Positions 53,945 to 64,000 of a DNA stretch of 64,000 nucleotides are shown piece by piece; position 1 is the first letter of the stretch, and every line of letters starts with the position of its first letter. Location of the stretch: the NCBI GenBank assembly GCA_036417435.1, contig CM070918.1, positions 29,767,523-29,831,522 on the forward strand, read 5' to 3'. This DNA is from Inia geoffrensis (Eukaryota; Chordata; Mammalia; Artiodactyla; Iniidae). Made by a program: the position numbers and the translations under genes. Below the pieces are notes generated by a model. The model was not told the DNA's origin. It worked only from the letters and a program-made list of their open reading frames with translations, and did no database searches.

Positions 53945-54262
53945 TATACTGTATGATTCCATTTACGTAATTTACATAAAATTATACATAATATACACAT
54001 TTATATAAAATCCTAGAAAATGCAAACTAATCTATAGTGATACAAGTAATAGACCAGTTGTTGCTTGGATAAGGGGGAATTACAGGAGGAATGAGGAAAC
54101 TTTGGAAGGTAATAGCTGTATTTGTTATCTTTATTGTTGTGCTGGTCTGACATCCATATGTCAAAACTCAAATTATACATTTTAAATGTGTATAGTATAT
54201 TATTACACCACAATATTACATATCAATAATTGTACATCAATAAAGCAGAAAAAATCCAAGCC

Positions 54263-54757
54263 TCTTTACTGTTTCTTTTTTTTTCCCGTCTTTAACATCA
54301 ATAGGTTTCAATGTGCTTCAGGTTTTAGTGCTGGTCAGAAAATCATGTAGACTCTGATGCCTTTACACGGAGAGAACCTTATGCATCTATGGAGAGAGAG
54401 TCTGTCAAAACACTTTCCTCCCAATTTCAAATTAAATGTACATGTCACTCCCAAAGCCTCCAGGAATGCTAGTACGATTATTTTTAACTTTTTACTGTTG
54501 TATCTCAATTACTCAACTTATTAGACAGCTGATATATTAAGTTCTCAGGATAGAACCCATTGGGAATAAATTTTAAGATTGAAAAGATTTCTAAGAATCC
54601 ACCTTTAGAAGTTCCATCATAATTTTAAATTTCACTGAAAAGAATTGGAATTTTAAAACTCCTCTAGAGAAATTTCAATCAAGCCTCTAGAAATAGAAAA
54701 GAGTAGTAACATGGCACTGTCAAAAGTCATAGGTTCCTTCCATGATACTCTAAAGAG
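54263..54757. other. Unlabelled AT-rich sequence
   Basis: Nothing recognised. Confidence 0.3.
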
Positions 54758-55492
54758 CAGGGGTCAGTACACAGCTAAACACAGTGTTACCATGCAATTC
54801 AGCAATCACACCCAACTGATTCGAAAATGTATGCCCACATGAAAACATACACAAAAATGCTTAGAGCAGCTTTATGCATAACTGCCAAAAACTGGATGCA
54901 ACCAAGAGGCCCTTTATATGTGAATAAACAAATCATAGTATATCCACACAAATATTAAGCAATAAAGAGAAATGAGCACACAAAAAGACTTGGATGAATC
55001 TTCAATGCATATTGCTAAGTCGAAGAAGCCAGTCTAAACAGGCTACATATTGTATGATTCTAATTATAAGACATTCTGGAAAAGGCAAAACTATAGAGAT
55101 GGGGAAAGGATCAGTGGTTGCCAGGGGGTTGACAGGAAGGAGAGGAGTTAAAAAGGTGAAGCACAGAGTTTTTTTTTCCCAGGCAGTGAAATTATTCTGC
55201 ATGATACAGTTATGGTGGATACGTGACACTTACGCATTTGTCAAAACCCACTGAATACAGCATAAAGAGTGAGCCTTAACATATGCAAGTTTTAAAAAAT
55301 AGTTTATGAAATCAAGAGGATCCTAGGATGGAATACAGAATGTGACAAAAAAATTACAAACTGTACCATGAATGTATGAAACAACCTCACTGAAGGGAGA
55401 GAGGGAAAAGGTACGGGGTCACCTTTGTACAACTTTGTACAAAAATGGGTGGGATAGAATTTGGCCCTAAAGCTGTAGTTTTCCAACCCCTG
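54758..55492. mobile_element. hAT-type DNA transposon (MER20-like ends) split by L1
   Basis: Left end CAGGGGTCAGTACAC; right end TTTCCAACCCCTG, preceded by AATTTGGCCCTAAAGC. The 8-bp target CTCTAAAG is seen at 54,748-54,755 and 55,493-55,500. The interior is mostly the L1 below. Confidence 0.7.
54785..55300 (+). mobile_element. L1 3' fragment inside the hAT element
   Basis: CAATCACACCCAACTGATTC, AGCAGCTTTATGCATAACTG, TATGATTCTAATTATAAGAC, CAGTTATGGTGGATACGTGA. Boundaries are approximate because no clear target repeat was found. Confidence 0.75.
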
Positions 55493-55500
55493 CTCTAAAG

Positions 55501-55985
55501 CCTAATGATGCCCTCAAGTGTTTCAAAGTCTGTGAAAGGCGGGCCACGGTGATGTGGGATCCATGCCACAGGGAAGAAGGCCAGACCCACAGCTTTGCCC
55601 GCATCCAGCCCAGCATCTGGCCCAGAGGTGATGCCAAAGTCTTGACCAGGACTTAAAAGGTTCCGGAGGCCCAGCCCCCTCCCCTACTTGCGTCCTCCCC
55701 ATGTCTGACCTAATTCCCCACCTCAACCTATTGTCTCACAGGCTCCCCCCATGGCAACCAGCAGGCCTCCTAGTTGTTCTCTCCTGCAGGGCCTTGCCCC
55801 TTGCTGTTCCCTCTGTCTTGAACACACATCCCCTGGATCCCCACGTGGCCAGCTCCCTAGCCTCCATCCAGGGCTCTGCCCAACTGTCACCTTCTCTGTA
55901 GGGCCCCCCACCACCACCTGTGCTCCTTGCCCCTCTGACCTGGCTTTACTTTTCTTCATGTCACTCGTCAACAGTTGATATCTCT
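55501..55985 (+). mobile_element. LINE L2 3' fragment
   Basis: GGCCTTGCCCCTTGCTGTTC, CCTCTGTCTTGAACACACAT, GGCTCTGCCCAACTGTCACC and TTTACTTTTCTTCATGTCAC match L2 3' order. Both strands are open here by GC content only. Confidence 0.75.
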
Positions 55986-55999
55986 CACAGACACACACA

Positions 56000-56370
56000 C
56001 ATTTTAAAAATAAACTTTATTTTGTAACATAGTTTTAGATTTTCAGAAAAACTGTAAAGAGGGTACCTATATAAGATAGCTCCCATGCAACCCATAGCTA
56101 GCTTCTCCTATTATTAACATCTTACACTAGCATGGCACACTTGTCACAACTAATGAGCCATTATTATTAAATAAAGCCCATACTTTATTCTGATTTCCTC
56201 AGTTTTTACCTAATGTCTTTCTTCTGGTCCAGGAGGCCATTCAGGACACCACATTTCATTTAGTCCACGTGTCTCCTTGGGCTCCTCTTAGCTGCAGCAG
56301 CTTCTCAGACGTCCCTTGGTTTTGATGACCCTGACAGTGTTGGGGAGCACTGGTCACATACTATGTATTT
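56000..56370. mobile_element. Old L1M-type fragment
   Basis: TAGTTTTAGATTTTCAGAAA, TTAACATCTTACACTAGCAT, CACCACATTTCATTTAGTCC and ATGACCCTGACAGTGTTGGG follow a common old L1 segment. Confidence 0.6.
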
Positions 56371-57415
56371 TCAATTACCTGTGTATTATCTAATCCCGAG
56401 TAGGCAAGTAAGCTTCTAGAAGATAGGGGTTTTTGTCCCTCTGTTCACTGTTTCAACCCCACAACTGGAACAGTTGTTTGCCACATCAGAGGTGTTCAAT
56501 GAATTTGCTGAAGTGAATTTTTTTGCTTAACTCAATAGACCTTTAGGTTTCACAGAGCCCAGCCCTTCTCCTTTAGCACACGAAGACCATTACTGGAACC
56601 AGAGCTTGAACCTTCTCAACCTTCTGTGACTGCCTCATCCAGAAAACCCACGTATCACCATACACCAGGACCCCTCACCCTCCATTGCTGCAACACCTCA
56701 GGCTGCCCCACAGAGAAACTTGGGAGCTAATCATTCTCAGGAAGCTCAACAACCTTTTCTCTGTAACTCTGGTGTTTATTTGGAAATATTCACAACAATG
56801 TGAATATTTTATTGTATTTGCCCTTATTGTTTTATAAACATAAGTGAAAAAATAGAAGAAAGAAAATACCAGTGCCGGTAATAGGGAAAAGTCATCCAGC
56901 AGATGATGGACAGGAGTGAGATGTTTTAGGTCAAATCAGATACTTCTTAGGCCTTGGCTGATAACCTGAAACCAAGTGCTAGAAAACCCTATCAAAGGTT
57001 GTGTGTAAGTGGACGTGACTGCCCTGCCATGTTAGATTGACAGTTCTACTTTTTACTCATTCCTCTTCAGTATCTTTTCAGGAAAAGACATTAGGGATTC
57101 CCTGATCATTATGCCTATTTGGCAACCTTTCAAAATGTGCTTTAGGACACCTGTATGAGCTGGGAATCAAATATCATTCATCGATAAATAATTGTTGAGC
57201 ACCTAAAATCTGCTAAGCATGAAATTCAAAATGTGTCCTTTCTTACTCACCCAGAGCCCAGTACACATACACAGCATGCTCTAAATAAATATTTACAGGA
57301 CATGTGAAAAGCTTTCAATCCCTCAAATAAGAAAATGTCCATCAATACTAACCCCATAGGTCTAGAGGCAACTCAATGTATTATTCTAAAATTCTAGCCA
57401 TCAAAAAAGCATACA
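56371..57415. other. Unlabelled sequence
   Basis: L2-like traces near 56,400-56,520 (TTCAACCCCACAACTGGAAC) and 57,180-57,300 (TTGTTGAGCACCTAAAATCT). No gene. Confidence 0.35.
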
Positions 57416-57765
57416 GGGACTTCCCTGGTGGTCCAGTGGTAAAGAATCCACCTTGCAACGCGGGGGCACAGGTTCGATCCCTGGTCGGGGAACTAAGATC
57501 CCACATGCCACGGGGCAACTAAGCCCGCACAACGCAACTACTGAGCTTGCTCGCCTCAACTAGAGCCCATGTGCCGCAAACTACAGAGCTCACATGCCCT
57601 GGAGCCCACGTGCTACAACTAGAGAGAGAAAACCCAAATGCCACAATTAGAGAGAGGCCCGTGCGCAACAATGAAGAGCTGCCCGCGGACCGCAACTAAG
57701 ACCCAATGCAGCCAAAAAAATTAAATAAACAAATAAATAATAAATTAATCTTAAGGAAAAAAAGT
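57416..57765 (+). mobile_element. CHR-2 SINE, first of a stack of three
   Basis: GGGACTTCCCTGGTGGTCCA head, diverged body, AAATAAACAAATAAATAAT tail. Its target AAAAGCATACA (57,405-57,415) recurs only after the whole stack, at 58,378-58,388. Confidence 0.9.
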
Positions 57766-58377
57766 GGGACTTCCCTGGTAGTGCAGTGGTTAAGAACCCG
57801 CCTGCCAATGCAGGGGACACGGGTTAGAGCCCTGGTCCAGGAAGGCCCCTCATGCCACAGAGAAACTAAGCCCATGAGCCCCAACTATTGAAGCCCACGT
57901 ACCTACAGCCCATGCTCCACCACAAGAGAAGCCACTGCAGTGAGAAGCCTGCACATGGCAACAAAGAGTAGCCCCGTTCGCCGCAACTAGAGAAAGCCCA
58001 TGCACAGCACCAGAGACCCAACTCAGGGCTTCCCTGGTGGTGCAGTGGTTAAGAATCCGCCTGCCAATACAGGGGACACAGGTTCGAGCCCTGGTCCGGG
58101 AAGATCCTACATGCTGCAGAGCAACTAAGCCCGTGTGCCACAACTACTGAGCCTGCACTCTAGAGCCCGTGAGCCACAACTACTGAAGCCCGTGCTCCAC
58201 AGCAAGAGAAGCCACCGCAAGGAGAAGCCCGCACACCACAAAGAAGAGTAGCCCCCACTCGCCACACTAGAGAAAGCCCACACCCGGCAACGAAGACCCA
58301 ACACAGCCATAAATAAATAAATAAATTTATTTTTTAAAAAAGAAACCCATCTCAGCCAAAAATAAATAAATTAAAAG
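57766..58377 (+). mobile_element. CHR-2 SINE, second of the stack, itself interrupted
   Basis: 57,766-58,026 plus 58,356-58,377. Head GGGACTTCCCTGGTAGTGCA. The body stops at GACCCAACTCAG and resumes as CCAAAAATAAATAAATT after the inserted SINE. Confidence 0.9.
58027..58340 (+). mobile_element. CHR-2 SINE inserted in the second SINE
   Basis: GGCTTCCCTGGTGGTGCAG head to an AAATAAATTTATTTTTTAAA tail. The host target AGACCCAACTCAG (58,014-58,026) recurs as AAACCCATCTCAG (58,343-58,355). Confidence 0.93.
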
Positions 58378-58388
58378 AAAAGCATACA

Positions 58389-58812
58389 ACTGAGAAAAAA
58401 AAATCAAATGTACAAAGCCAACCCAGAACTTGACCTCAATTACACCATATACCATATTCAAGTGGTATTCTCAGTGGGAATTAATGGCATTCCCAAGAAA
58501 CTAACACAATGGTAAAAACTGCTGTAAAGAATTTTCTTTTTTAATGTTTAAGAAAAAAAAAAAAGAAGTGGTTTAAACCTTTATCAGAAATGAACAATAC
58601 GGAAAGCACTTAATGCCATCAGAGTCCTCCTTTGTGGTAAAAAGAGCGTGACCTGAAACTTTGAGAGCTATCTACTGCACTATCCCCTGTGCTATCACAC
58701 GCAAAACACAATATGACAACAGGATATGTGACCTGAGTCTTCTGTAAGAACCTTCACTTCCTCTAAGGTAAAACAATTTCCAAGTGTCACTTTAAACATT
58801 CAGTTTACTCTC
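58389..58812. other. Unlabelled sequence
   Basis: AT-rich with an A11 run near 58,553. Nothing recognised. Confidence 0.3.
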
Positions 58813-59222
58813 TGTTGTGGGTTGAATTGTGTCCTCCAAAAAGATATGTTCACGTCCTAACCCCTGGTACCTATGAATATGACCTTATTTGAAAATAGGG
58901 TCTTTGTAGGTGTGATTAAGTTGAGGTCATACTAGGTCAGGGTAGGTCATAATCCAATGACTAGTGTCATTGGGAGATTTGGACACAGAGGGAAATTTTC
59001 ACACAGAGAGAATGCCATGTGACAATGGAAGCAGAGACTGGAGGCGTGCAGCTGAAAGCCAAGGAATGCCCAGGAATGCCGGGAGCCACCAGAAGCTAGA
59101 AGGTGTGGAACAGATTCTCCCTCAGAGCCTCCAGGAGGAACCAACCCTGCTGACACCTTGGTTTCAGACTTCTAGCCTCCAGAACTGTGGTACTTTGTTA
59201 TGGCAGTTCTAGGAAACTAACA
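58813..59222 (+). mobile_element. MaLR/MLT1-type LTR lacking its poly(A)-signal segment
   Basis: TGTTGTGGGTTGAATTGTGT, then TAACCCCTGGTACCTATG, GACCTTATTTGAAAATAGGG, the CCAATGACTAGTGTC block, CAGACTTCTAGCCTCCAGAA and AGTTCTAGGAAACTAACA. Between CCAGAACTGTG and GTACTTTGTTA the usual AATAAATTTCTGTTG portion is absent. Old solo LTR, no coding content. Confidence 0.85.
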
Positions 59223-60117
59223 TATTCTAATTCTTTCAGGGTCCTATGGGCATCTGTAAAAAGAAACTAAGATCACATCAGAGGAGGTACTGGATCTGAG
59301 TAGTACCACATTCTTCAAATCAGTTAATATTAACAGCTGCTTGGTTTATGGAAACTACTTTTCTGAATCAATGTAACTTGAAATGTTATATATACACATA
59401 AATATATGTATATATATATACATCATCTACCACATTCAGATTATACTAATGAAGAAAATCTCATTCTAAGACACTGAAAAGTATTTGAGGAATACACATT
59501 AGGAGATTTATCTTGATGAACAACTTCTGATTCTGTAACTTTTGATGTCCAAAGATCTCCCCAGGAAAACTCTAATCAGTAGTTTGCAGATGGTTGGTGT
59601 TAAACACCAGGTTAGCTGAGCAGGTGCCATGAGGGGTAAAGACTTTGGTAAAGCTCTGCACAGGTCTTCATCTTTGCAATCTCAGAGGCCTAATATTTTC
59701 CAAAATCAGGCAGGTATGATCAGGTCCAGAAAACCAGTTCACACCAACTCAACCCACAGAGGCTGATTTTTCCAAAACAAAGGACCAACCCATTAATTTT
59801 CAACCTCACTTTCAGTGACCAGACACCCCTGTCTGCTACCCACAGCTTGCTCACTCCTGATAACAAGTAATCAAAGAACTGAATGGAGATCAGGAGACAG
59901 TTCGGCTAACATGTAATAAAGAGACGGTCTAAGCTAGAACCTGGAACATTCTCCTTCCTCAGCCAACACTACACTTGAATGGAACTGGACAATCTTCTCA
60001 CATCCACTAGTCCATCTGTCCTCGCTACCACCATATGGGGTAGACACTGCCACCTGTATTTTACAGGTGAGTAAACTAATGCTTAGGGAGGGAAGAGGGT
60101 GGTTCACCCATTAATTC
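59223..60117. other. Unlabelled sequence with AT microsatellite and MIR core
   Basis: AT-alternating run at 59,386-59,422; reversed MIR core near 60,050-60,095 (CCTGTATTTTACAGGTGAG). Confidence 0.45.
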
Positions 60118-60129
60118 AACAAATACTAA

Positions 60130-60299
60130 GATAAACAACAATGTCCTACTGTATAGCACAGGGAGGTATATTCAATATCCTGTAATAAACCATAATGGAA
60201 AAGAATATGTATATATATGTATAACTGAATCACTTTGCCGTTCACCAGAAACTAACATAACATTGTAAATCAACTTTACTTCAATTAAAAAAAGAAAAA
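60130..60299 (+). mobile_element. L1 3' terminal fragment with target duplication
   Basis: CCTACTGTATAGCACAGGGA, AATATCCTGTAATAAACCAT, AACATTGTAAATCAACTTTA, A-rich tail. ACAAATACTAA occurs before (about 60,119) and after (60,301). Confidence 0.88.
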
Positions 60300-60311
60300 G
60301 ACAAATACTAA

Positions 60312-62107
60312 TGAAGCCCAAGGCAACAAGGTAAATAGTAGGCAGCATGCCCTGACCTCAGTCAAAGGCTCTCTTCACCATACCCCACTGCCACTTCTGG
60401 AATGTGCCTTCCCAGCAATGTAGAACACTTCTGTCTACGAGATCACGTCTCCCTTCCTCAGAAAGTGCCGTATAAATAAGAGAAAGCTGCCACGCCTAGT
60501 GCTCCTACTTTCCTATGTATTTCACACAAACCCCAATATATTGCTATATTACCAATAACCCAAACATATAACAAGTAATAAGATCACAGCTGACCTGACA
60601 CTTTGAACAGAACTGGAAGATGCTGTACTCTCTCTGGACAATGTGTGTCAACAGCAACACATTTACAAATCTTGCATGCCATACTGTAAGTATTTTATGT
60701 TGATCTCCTTAGCTTCAACTATAGATCTCCTCAAACTCCAGCAATACAGCCTATTAGGACTCTGCTGCCCCCTTACTTTGTAAGAAAGTAAATGTCTGAC
60801 TTTACCCCATCCTGCTGTTTTGTTCTATTTCTTGTATGTGGGGATCATGCTGGTCAATGCCAATATATGAAAACACTCCATTATTGGGGATTGTGTATTG
60901 ATATGCAGTCTGTGCCACATAAAACCACAACATAGCCTATTCCCTCAGCTACTGCCTAGGTATCAGCATATGATCACAGGGAAATCTGACTAACGATATT
61001 GTCAGCAAAATGAAAAACACTGCCAAGCAACTACACAGAGATGCCGGGGCTTAATGCTCACCAGTCAATCCCATACCAAGAAACAATTTACACCTTTAAC
61101 CTCCCCAAGGGCTAGGAAATTAATGTATTCTATTGAAATGACCAAAGAAAAGATATGACTAAAGGAAAGAGCAAAATATCAGATATTAAAGCAAACACCC
61201 TTTAGATACACAGAAGTGTTCTCTGTCAAACCTATATTCTGAGATAATTTATAAATTTCAAGCATGTAAACTTACAGACTTAGGGAAATTTTTACATCTG
61301 TGTTTTTTACTCTCTCTTGTTCCAAACAATTAATAAGGGTTCTACCTAAGAAAGGTGATTCCCATATGGCAGCATCTCATTACCCAATATTATTGGGGTA
61401 CAGTATAGTTGACACACACACATACATAGTGGCAAAGCTTATCACTGTAAGCTTTTTCTAGTGCGCCTTTCTAAAATATACTAGACCCATCCCATTCTTC
61501 TTTAACAGCTGAAATAGTCTTTGATTATTTATCTGTCTTTTTGACTATTCAAGGTCAATTATGACCATCACTACTGTTTTATTTTCAAATGTAAGACTTA
61601 AAATTTTTCTTTTTTATATCTGAAGTTAGGGCTCTTTCTTACAATTAATATGTATTTAATGTTGTATATTTTCCTCTTAAAAGCTACTGTTAAGATGGAT
61701 GATTTTTCTTTCCTATAGGAACTGTATCTCAGAATAACCAAACAGTTTATAAGGGGTATTATACAAGTAGTACAGTTAATAAATAGTGAGAGAATAGAAT
61801 AATTGGTTGTCAACATCTTACAACACCCAATGAATTAATGGGCCTAGACAAAGATCAATAGTTGCTAACAATATAAACAGAAAGACAACTAATTAGCTAC
61901 TTCTCAACAGAAGTGAACATCACCTATGGAATTATATTGCCAAAAAAGAACCTGAATCATGTCACATCTCTAGACATACATAAAACATACAGGAAATACA
62001 AGAGGCAGACAGACAGGCTAAATGACACCACAGGATACAATTGGCACAATCTAGGCTGTGGGAAGATCTAGAGGACAGAGGATCTGCTTCAACAATAAGA
62101 AAACACT
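60312..62107. other. Long AT-rich intergenic block
   Basis: No gene. Old repeat traces may exist, but I could not assign any. The minus-strand open frame at 61,598-61,816 is low-complexity and unsupported. Confidence 0.35.
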
Positions 62108-62110
62108 AAA

Positions 62111-62134
<24 letters not shown>
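62108..62134. repeat. Poly(A) tract, about 25 nt
   Basis: Pure A run followed by AAGAAGAAAAAAGATGAGGG. It may be the tail of an unrecognised plus-strand retroelement. Confidence 0.7.
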
Positions 62135-62144
<10 letters not shown>

Positions 62145-62372
62145 ATGAGGGAACCTCACAGATTTAACAACACTTAAGAGAAATCAACCACTATATAATA
62201 TTCTCCCCAACAGTAGCAGAATACACATTTTTCAAGTGCACATTGAACAGTCCCAAGGACGGACAATATTAGGCCACAACACAAGTCTTAATAAATTGAA
62301 AGACACTGAAATCATGCTAAGTATCTTTTCTGATAACAATGGAATAAAACTAGACATTAATAACAGAAGGAA
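62145..62372 (+). mobile_element. L1 ORF2 endonuclease-region fragment
   Basis: Reads as the end of the L1 endonuclease domain (ILGHNTSLNKLKDTEIMLSI, then SDNNGIKLDINNRRK), separate from and older in order than the L1 that starts directly after it. Confidence 0.75.
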
Positions 62373-62436
62373 AGAGAAGCAAGAACTACAATCCTGCAGC
62401 CCATGGAACAAAAACCAAATTCAGAGAAAGACAGAC

Positions 62437-63336
62437 AAGATGAAAAGGCAGAGGGCTATGTACCAGATAAAGGAACAAGATAAAACCCCAGAAAAACAAC
62501 TAAATGAAGTGGAGAAAGGCAACCTTCCACAAAAAGAATTCAGAATAATGATAGTGAAGATAATCCAGGACCTTGGAAAAAGAATAGAGGCAAATATCGA
62601 GAAGATGCAAGAAATGTTTAACAAAGACCTAGAAGAATTATTAAAGAACAAACAAACAGAGATGAACAGTACAATAACTGAAATGAAAACTACACTAGAA
62701 GGAATCAATAGCAGAATAACTGAGGCAGAAAAAAGGATAAATGACCTGGAAGACAGAATGGTGGAATTCACTGCAACAGAAGAGAATAAAGAAAAGAAAT
62801 GAAGACAGCCTAAGAGACCTCTGCAACAACACTAAATGCAATGACATTCGCATTATAGGGGTCCCAGAAGGAGAAGAGAGAGAGAAAGGACCAGAGAAAA
62901 TACTTGAAGAGATTATAGTCGAAAACTTCCCTACATGGGAAAGGAAATAGCCACCCAAGTGCAGGAAGCACAGACAGTCCCATACAAGATAAACCCAAGG
63001 AGAAACACATGGACACACATAGTAATCAAATTGACAAAAATTAAAGACAAAGAAAAATTATTGAAAGCAGCAAGGGAAAAACGACAAATAACATACAAGG
63101 GAACTCCCATAAGGTTAACAGCTGATTTCTCAGCAGAAACTCTACAAGCCAGAAGGGAGTGGCATGATATACTTAAAGTGATGAAAGGGAAGAATCTACA
63201 ACCAAGATTACTCTACCTGGCAAGGATCTCACTCAGATTCAATGGAGAAATCAAAAGCTTTACAGACAAGCAAAAGCTAAGAGAATTCAGCACCACCAAA
63301 CCAGCTCTACAACAAATGCTAAAGGAACTTCTCTAA
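62437..63336 (+). pseudogene. L1 ORF1 with two compensating frameshifts
   Basis: ORF1p binds L1 RNA as a trimer. Frame 1 holds the N-terminus (MKRQRAMYQIKEQDKTPEKQ) and coiled coil (ITEAEKRINDLEDRMVEF) to about 62,800. The frame then shifts to 2 for the RRM-like segment (RIIGVPEGEE). It returns to frame 1 near 62,940 for the C-terminal domain (ADFSAETLQARREWHDILKV) and stops at 63,336. The first shift fits a loss of about 10 nt at AATAAAGAAAAGAAATG, the second a one-base loss at CCCTACATGGG. No intact protein can be made. Confidence 0.88.
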
Positions 63337-63394
63337 GTGGGAAACACAAGAGAAGCAAAGGACCTACAAAATCAAACCCAAAACAATTCAGAAA

Positions 63395-64000
63395 ATGGTC
63401 ATAGGAACATACATATCAATAATTACCTTCCATGTGAATGGATTAAATGCTCCAACCAAAAGACACAGGCTTGCTGAATGGATACAAAAACAAGACCCAT
63501 ATATATGTTGTCTACAGGAGACCCACTTCAGACCTAGGGACACATACAGACTGAAAGTGAGGGGATGGAAAAAGATATTCCATGCAAATGGAAATCAGAA
63601 GAAAGCTGGAGTAGCTATACTCATATCAGAAAAATAGACTCTGAAATAAAGAATGTTACAAGAGACAAGGAAGGACACTACATAATGATCAAGGGATCAA
63701 TCCAAGAAGAAGATATAACAATTATAAATATATATGCACCCAACATAGGAGCACCTCAATACATAAGCCAAATGCTAACAGGCATAAGAGGGGGAAACTG
63801 ACAGTAACACAATAATACTAGGGGACTTTAACAGCTCACTTACACCAATGGACAGATCATCCAAAGTGAAAATAAATAAGGAAACAGAAGCTTTAAATGA
63901 AACAGCAGACCAGATAGATTTAATTGATATTTATAGGACATTCCATCCAAAAACAGCAGATTACACTTTCTTCTCAAGTGTGCACAGAACATTCTCCAGG
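63395..64000 (+). pseudogene. L1 ORF2 (endonuclease domain start), frameshifted, partial
   Basis: ORF2p carries an apurinic-type endonuclease and reverse transcriptase. Here the endonuclease N-terminus is present with the NGLNAPTKRHRLAEW and CCLQETHF (catalytic Glu) motifs. A frameshift follows near 63,635 (ISEK then stop), with the rest (GHYIMIKGSIQEEDITIINI, then YAPN) in another frame. A second shift near 63,797 precedes ILGDFNSSLTPMDRSS, which stays open to the window edge. The reverse transcriptase lies outside. Confidence 0.9.

Larger units (their letters stand above)
52165..54262 (+). mobile_element. L1 3' fragment hosting an LTR and a DNA transposon
   Basis: Segments 52,165-52,447 (ATGCTGCTGGTGGGAATGTA, TAATAGCCAAAACCTGG), 52,841-52,953 (AAATGGAATATTACTCAGC) and 53,945-54,262 (TGTATGATTCCATTTACG ... 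ACATCAATAAAGCAG) join as one L1 end. Confidence 0.85.
62373..64000 (+). mobile_element. L1, 5' part with ORF1 and start of ORF2, cut by window end
   Basis: It starts with the short 5' leader (ACAATCCTGCAGCCCATGGA), then ORF1, a 58-bp spacer and the first 0.6 kb of ORF2. Most likely a full-length or nearly full-length insertion continuing past 64,000. Frameshifts in both frames show it is inactive. Confidence 0.92.

Noticed and set aside
18675..58340. tRNA-like heads of the CHR SINEs as tRNA genes
   Set aside because: They are diverged, lack a full cloverleaf and sit in SINEs with A-tails and target duplications.
62421..62771. 116-codon minus-strand open frame
   Set aside because: Antisense shadow of the A-rich L1 ORF1.
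1..64000. CRISPR arrays, prophage, operons or other prokaryotic systems
   Set aside because: The window is mammalian nuclear DNA. The only repeated units are transposons, microsatellites and one local duplication.

Overview
The window reads as nuclear DNA of a toothed or baleen whale (a cetacean). The evidence is the repeat content. About twenty-two tRNA-derived CHR-family SINEs are present: the short form, the long form with the CAACTACTGA-type body, and the young form ending in GAGAGGCCCGCGTACCGC. There are also L1 elements of the cetartiodactyl type, and I saw no BovB or Bov-tA, which argues against a ruminant. Species cannot be called from this.

Layout. Positions 1-30.5 kb are gene-poor: ancient MIR, L2, DNA-transposon and LTR debris, a local 0.29 kb duplication (1.67 and 2.79 kb), several unlabelled unique blocks, and a large nested-transposon pile at 17.9-22.2 kb, where an old L1 has been opened by a SINE, by a second L1 that itself holds a Tigger DNA transposon, and by a third L1 end.

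Positions 30.9-51.0 kb are genic, on the minus strand. I could reconstruct a complete six-exon coding sequence (start 50,975, stop 37,805; 193 residues) from splice sites and reading phase alone, including a 14-nt microexon at 39,586-39,599. Its predicted 3' UTR runs to a poly(A) signal near 36.89 kb and carries a CHR-2 SINE. Three further minus-strand exons lie just downstream (36,310-36,468; 33,750-33,896; 30,934-31,117). They share one phase and end in a stop. They belong either to a neighbouring gene or to an alternative, longer C-terminus of the same gene, because exon 4 can splice to the first of them in phase. I do not recognise the protein family of either product and give no gene symbol.

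Positions 51-62 kb are again repeat-dominated. A MaLR LTR and a Tigger-type transposon sit inside one L1 (52.2-54.3 kb), a hAT element is split by an L1 (54.8-55.5 kb), and three SINEs are stacked within one target site (57.4-58.4 kb). From 62.4 kb to the end of the window lies the 5' part of a plus-strand L1 with damaged ORF1 and ORF2. It continues past the window edge.

There are no rRNA genes, no functional tRNA genes, no CRISPR arrays and no bacterial-type systems. All exon calls are by eye. Repeat family names are from memory of consensus features and were not checked against a library.
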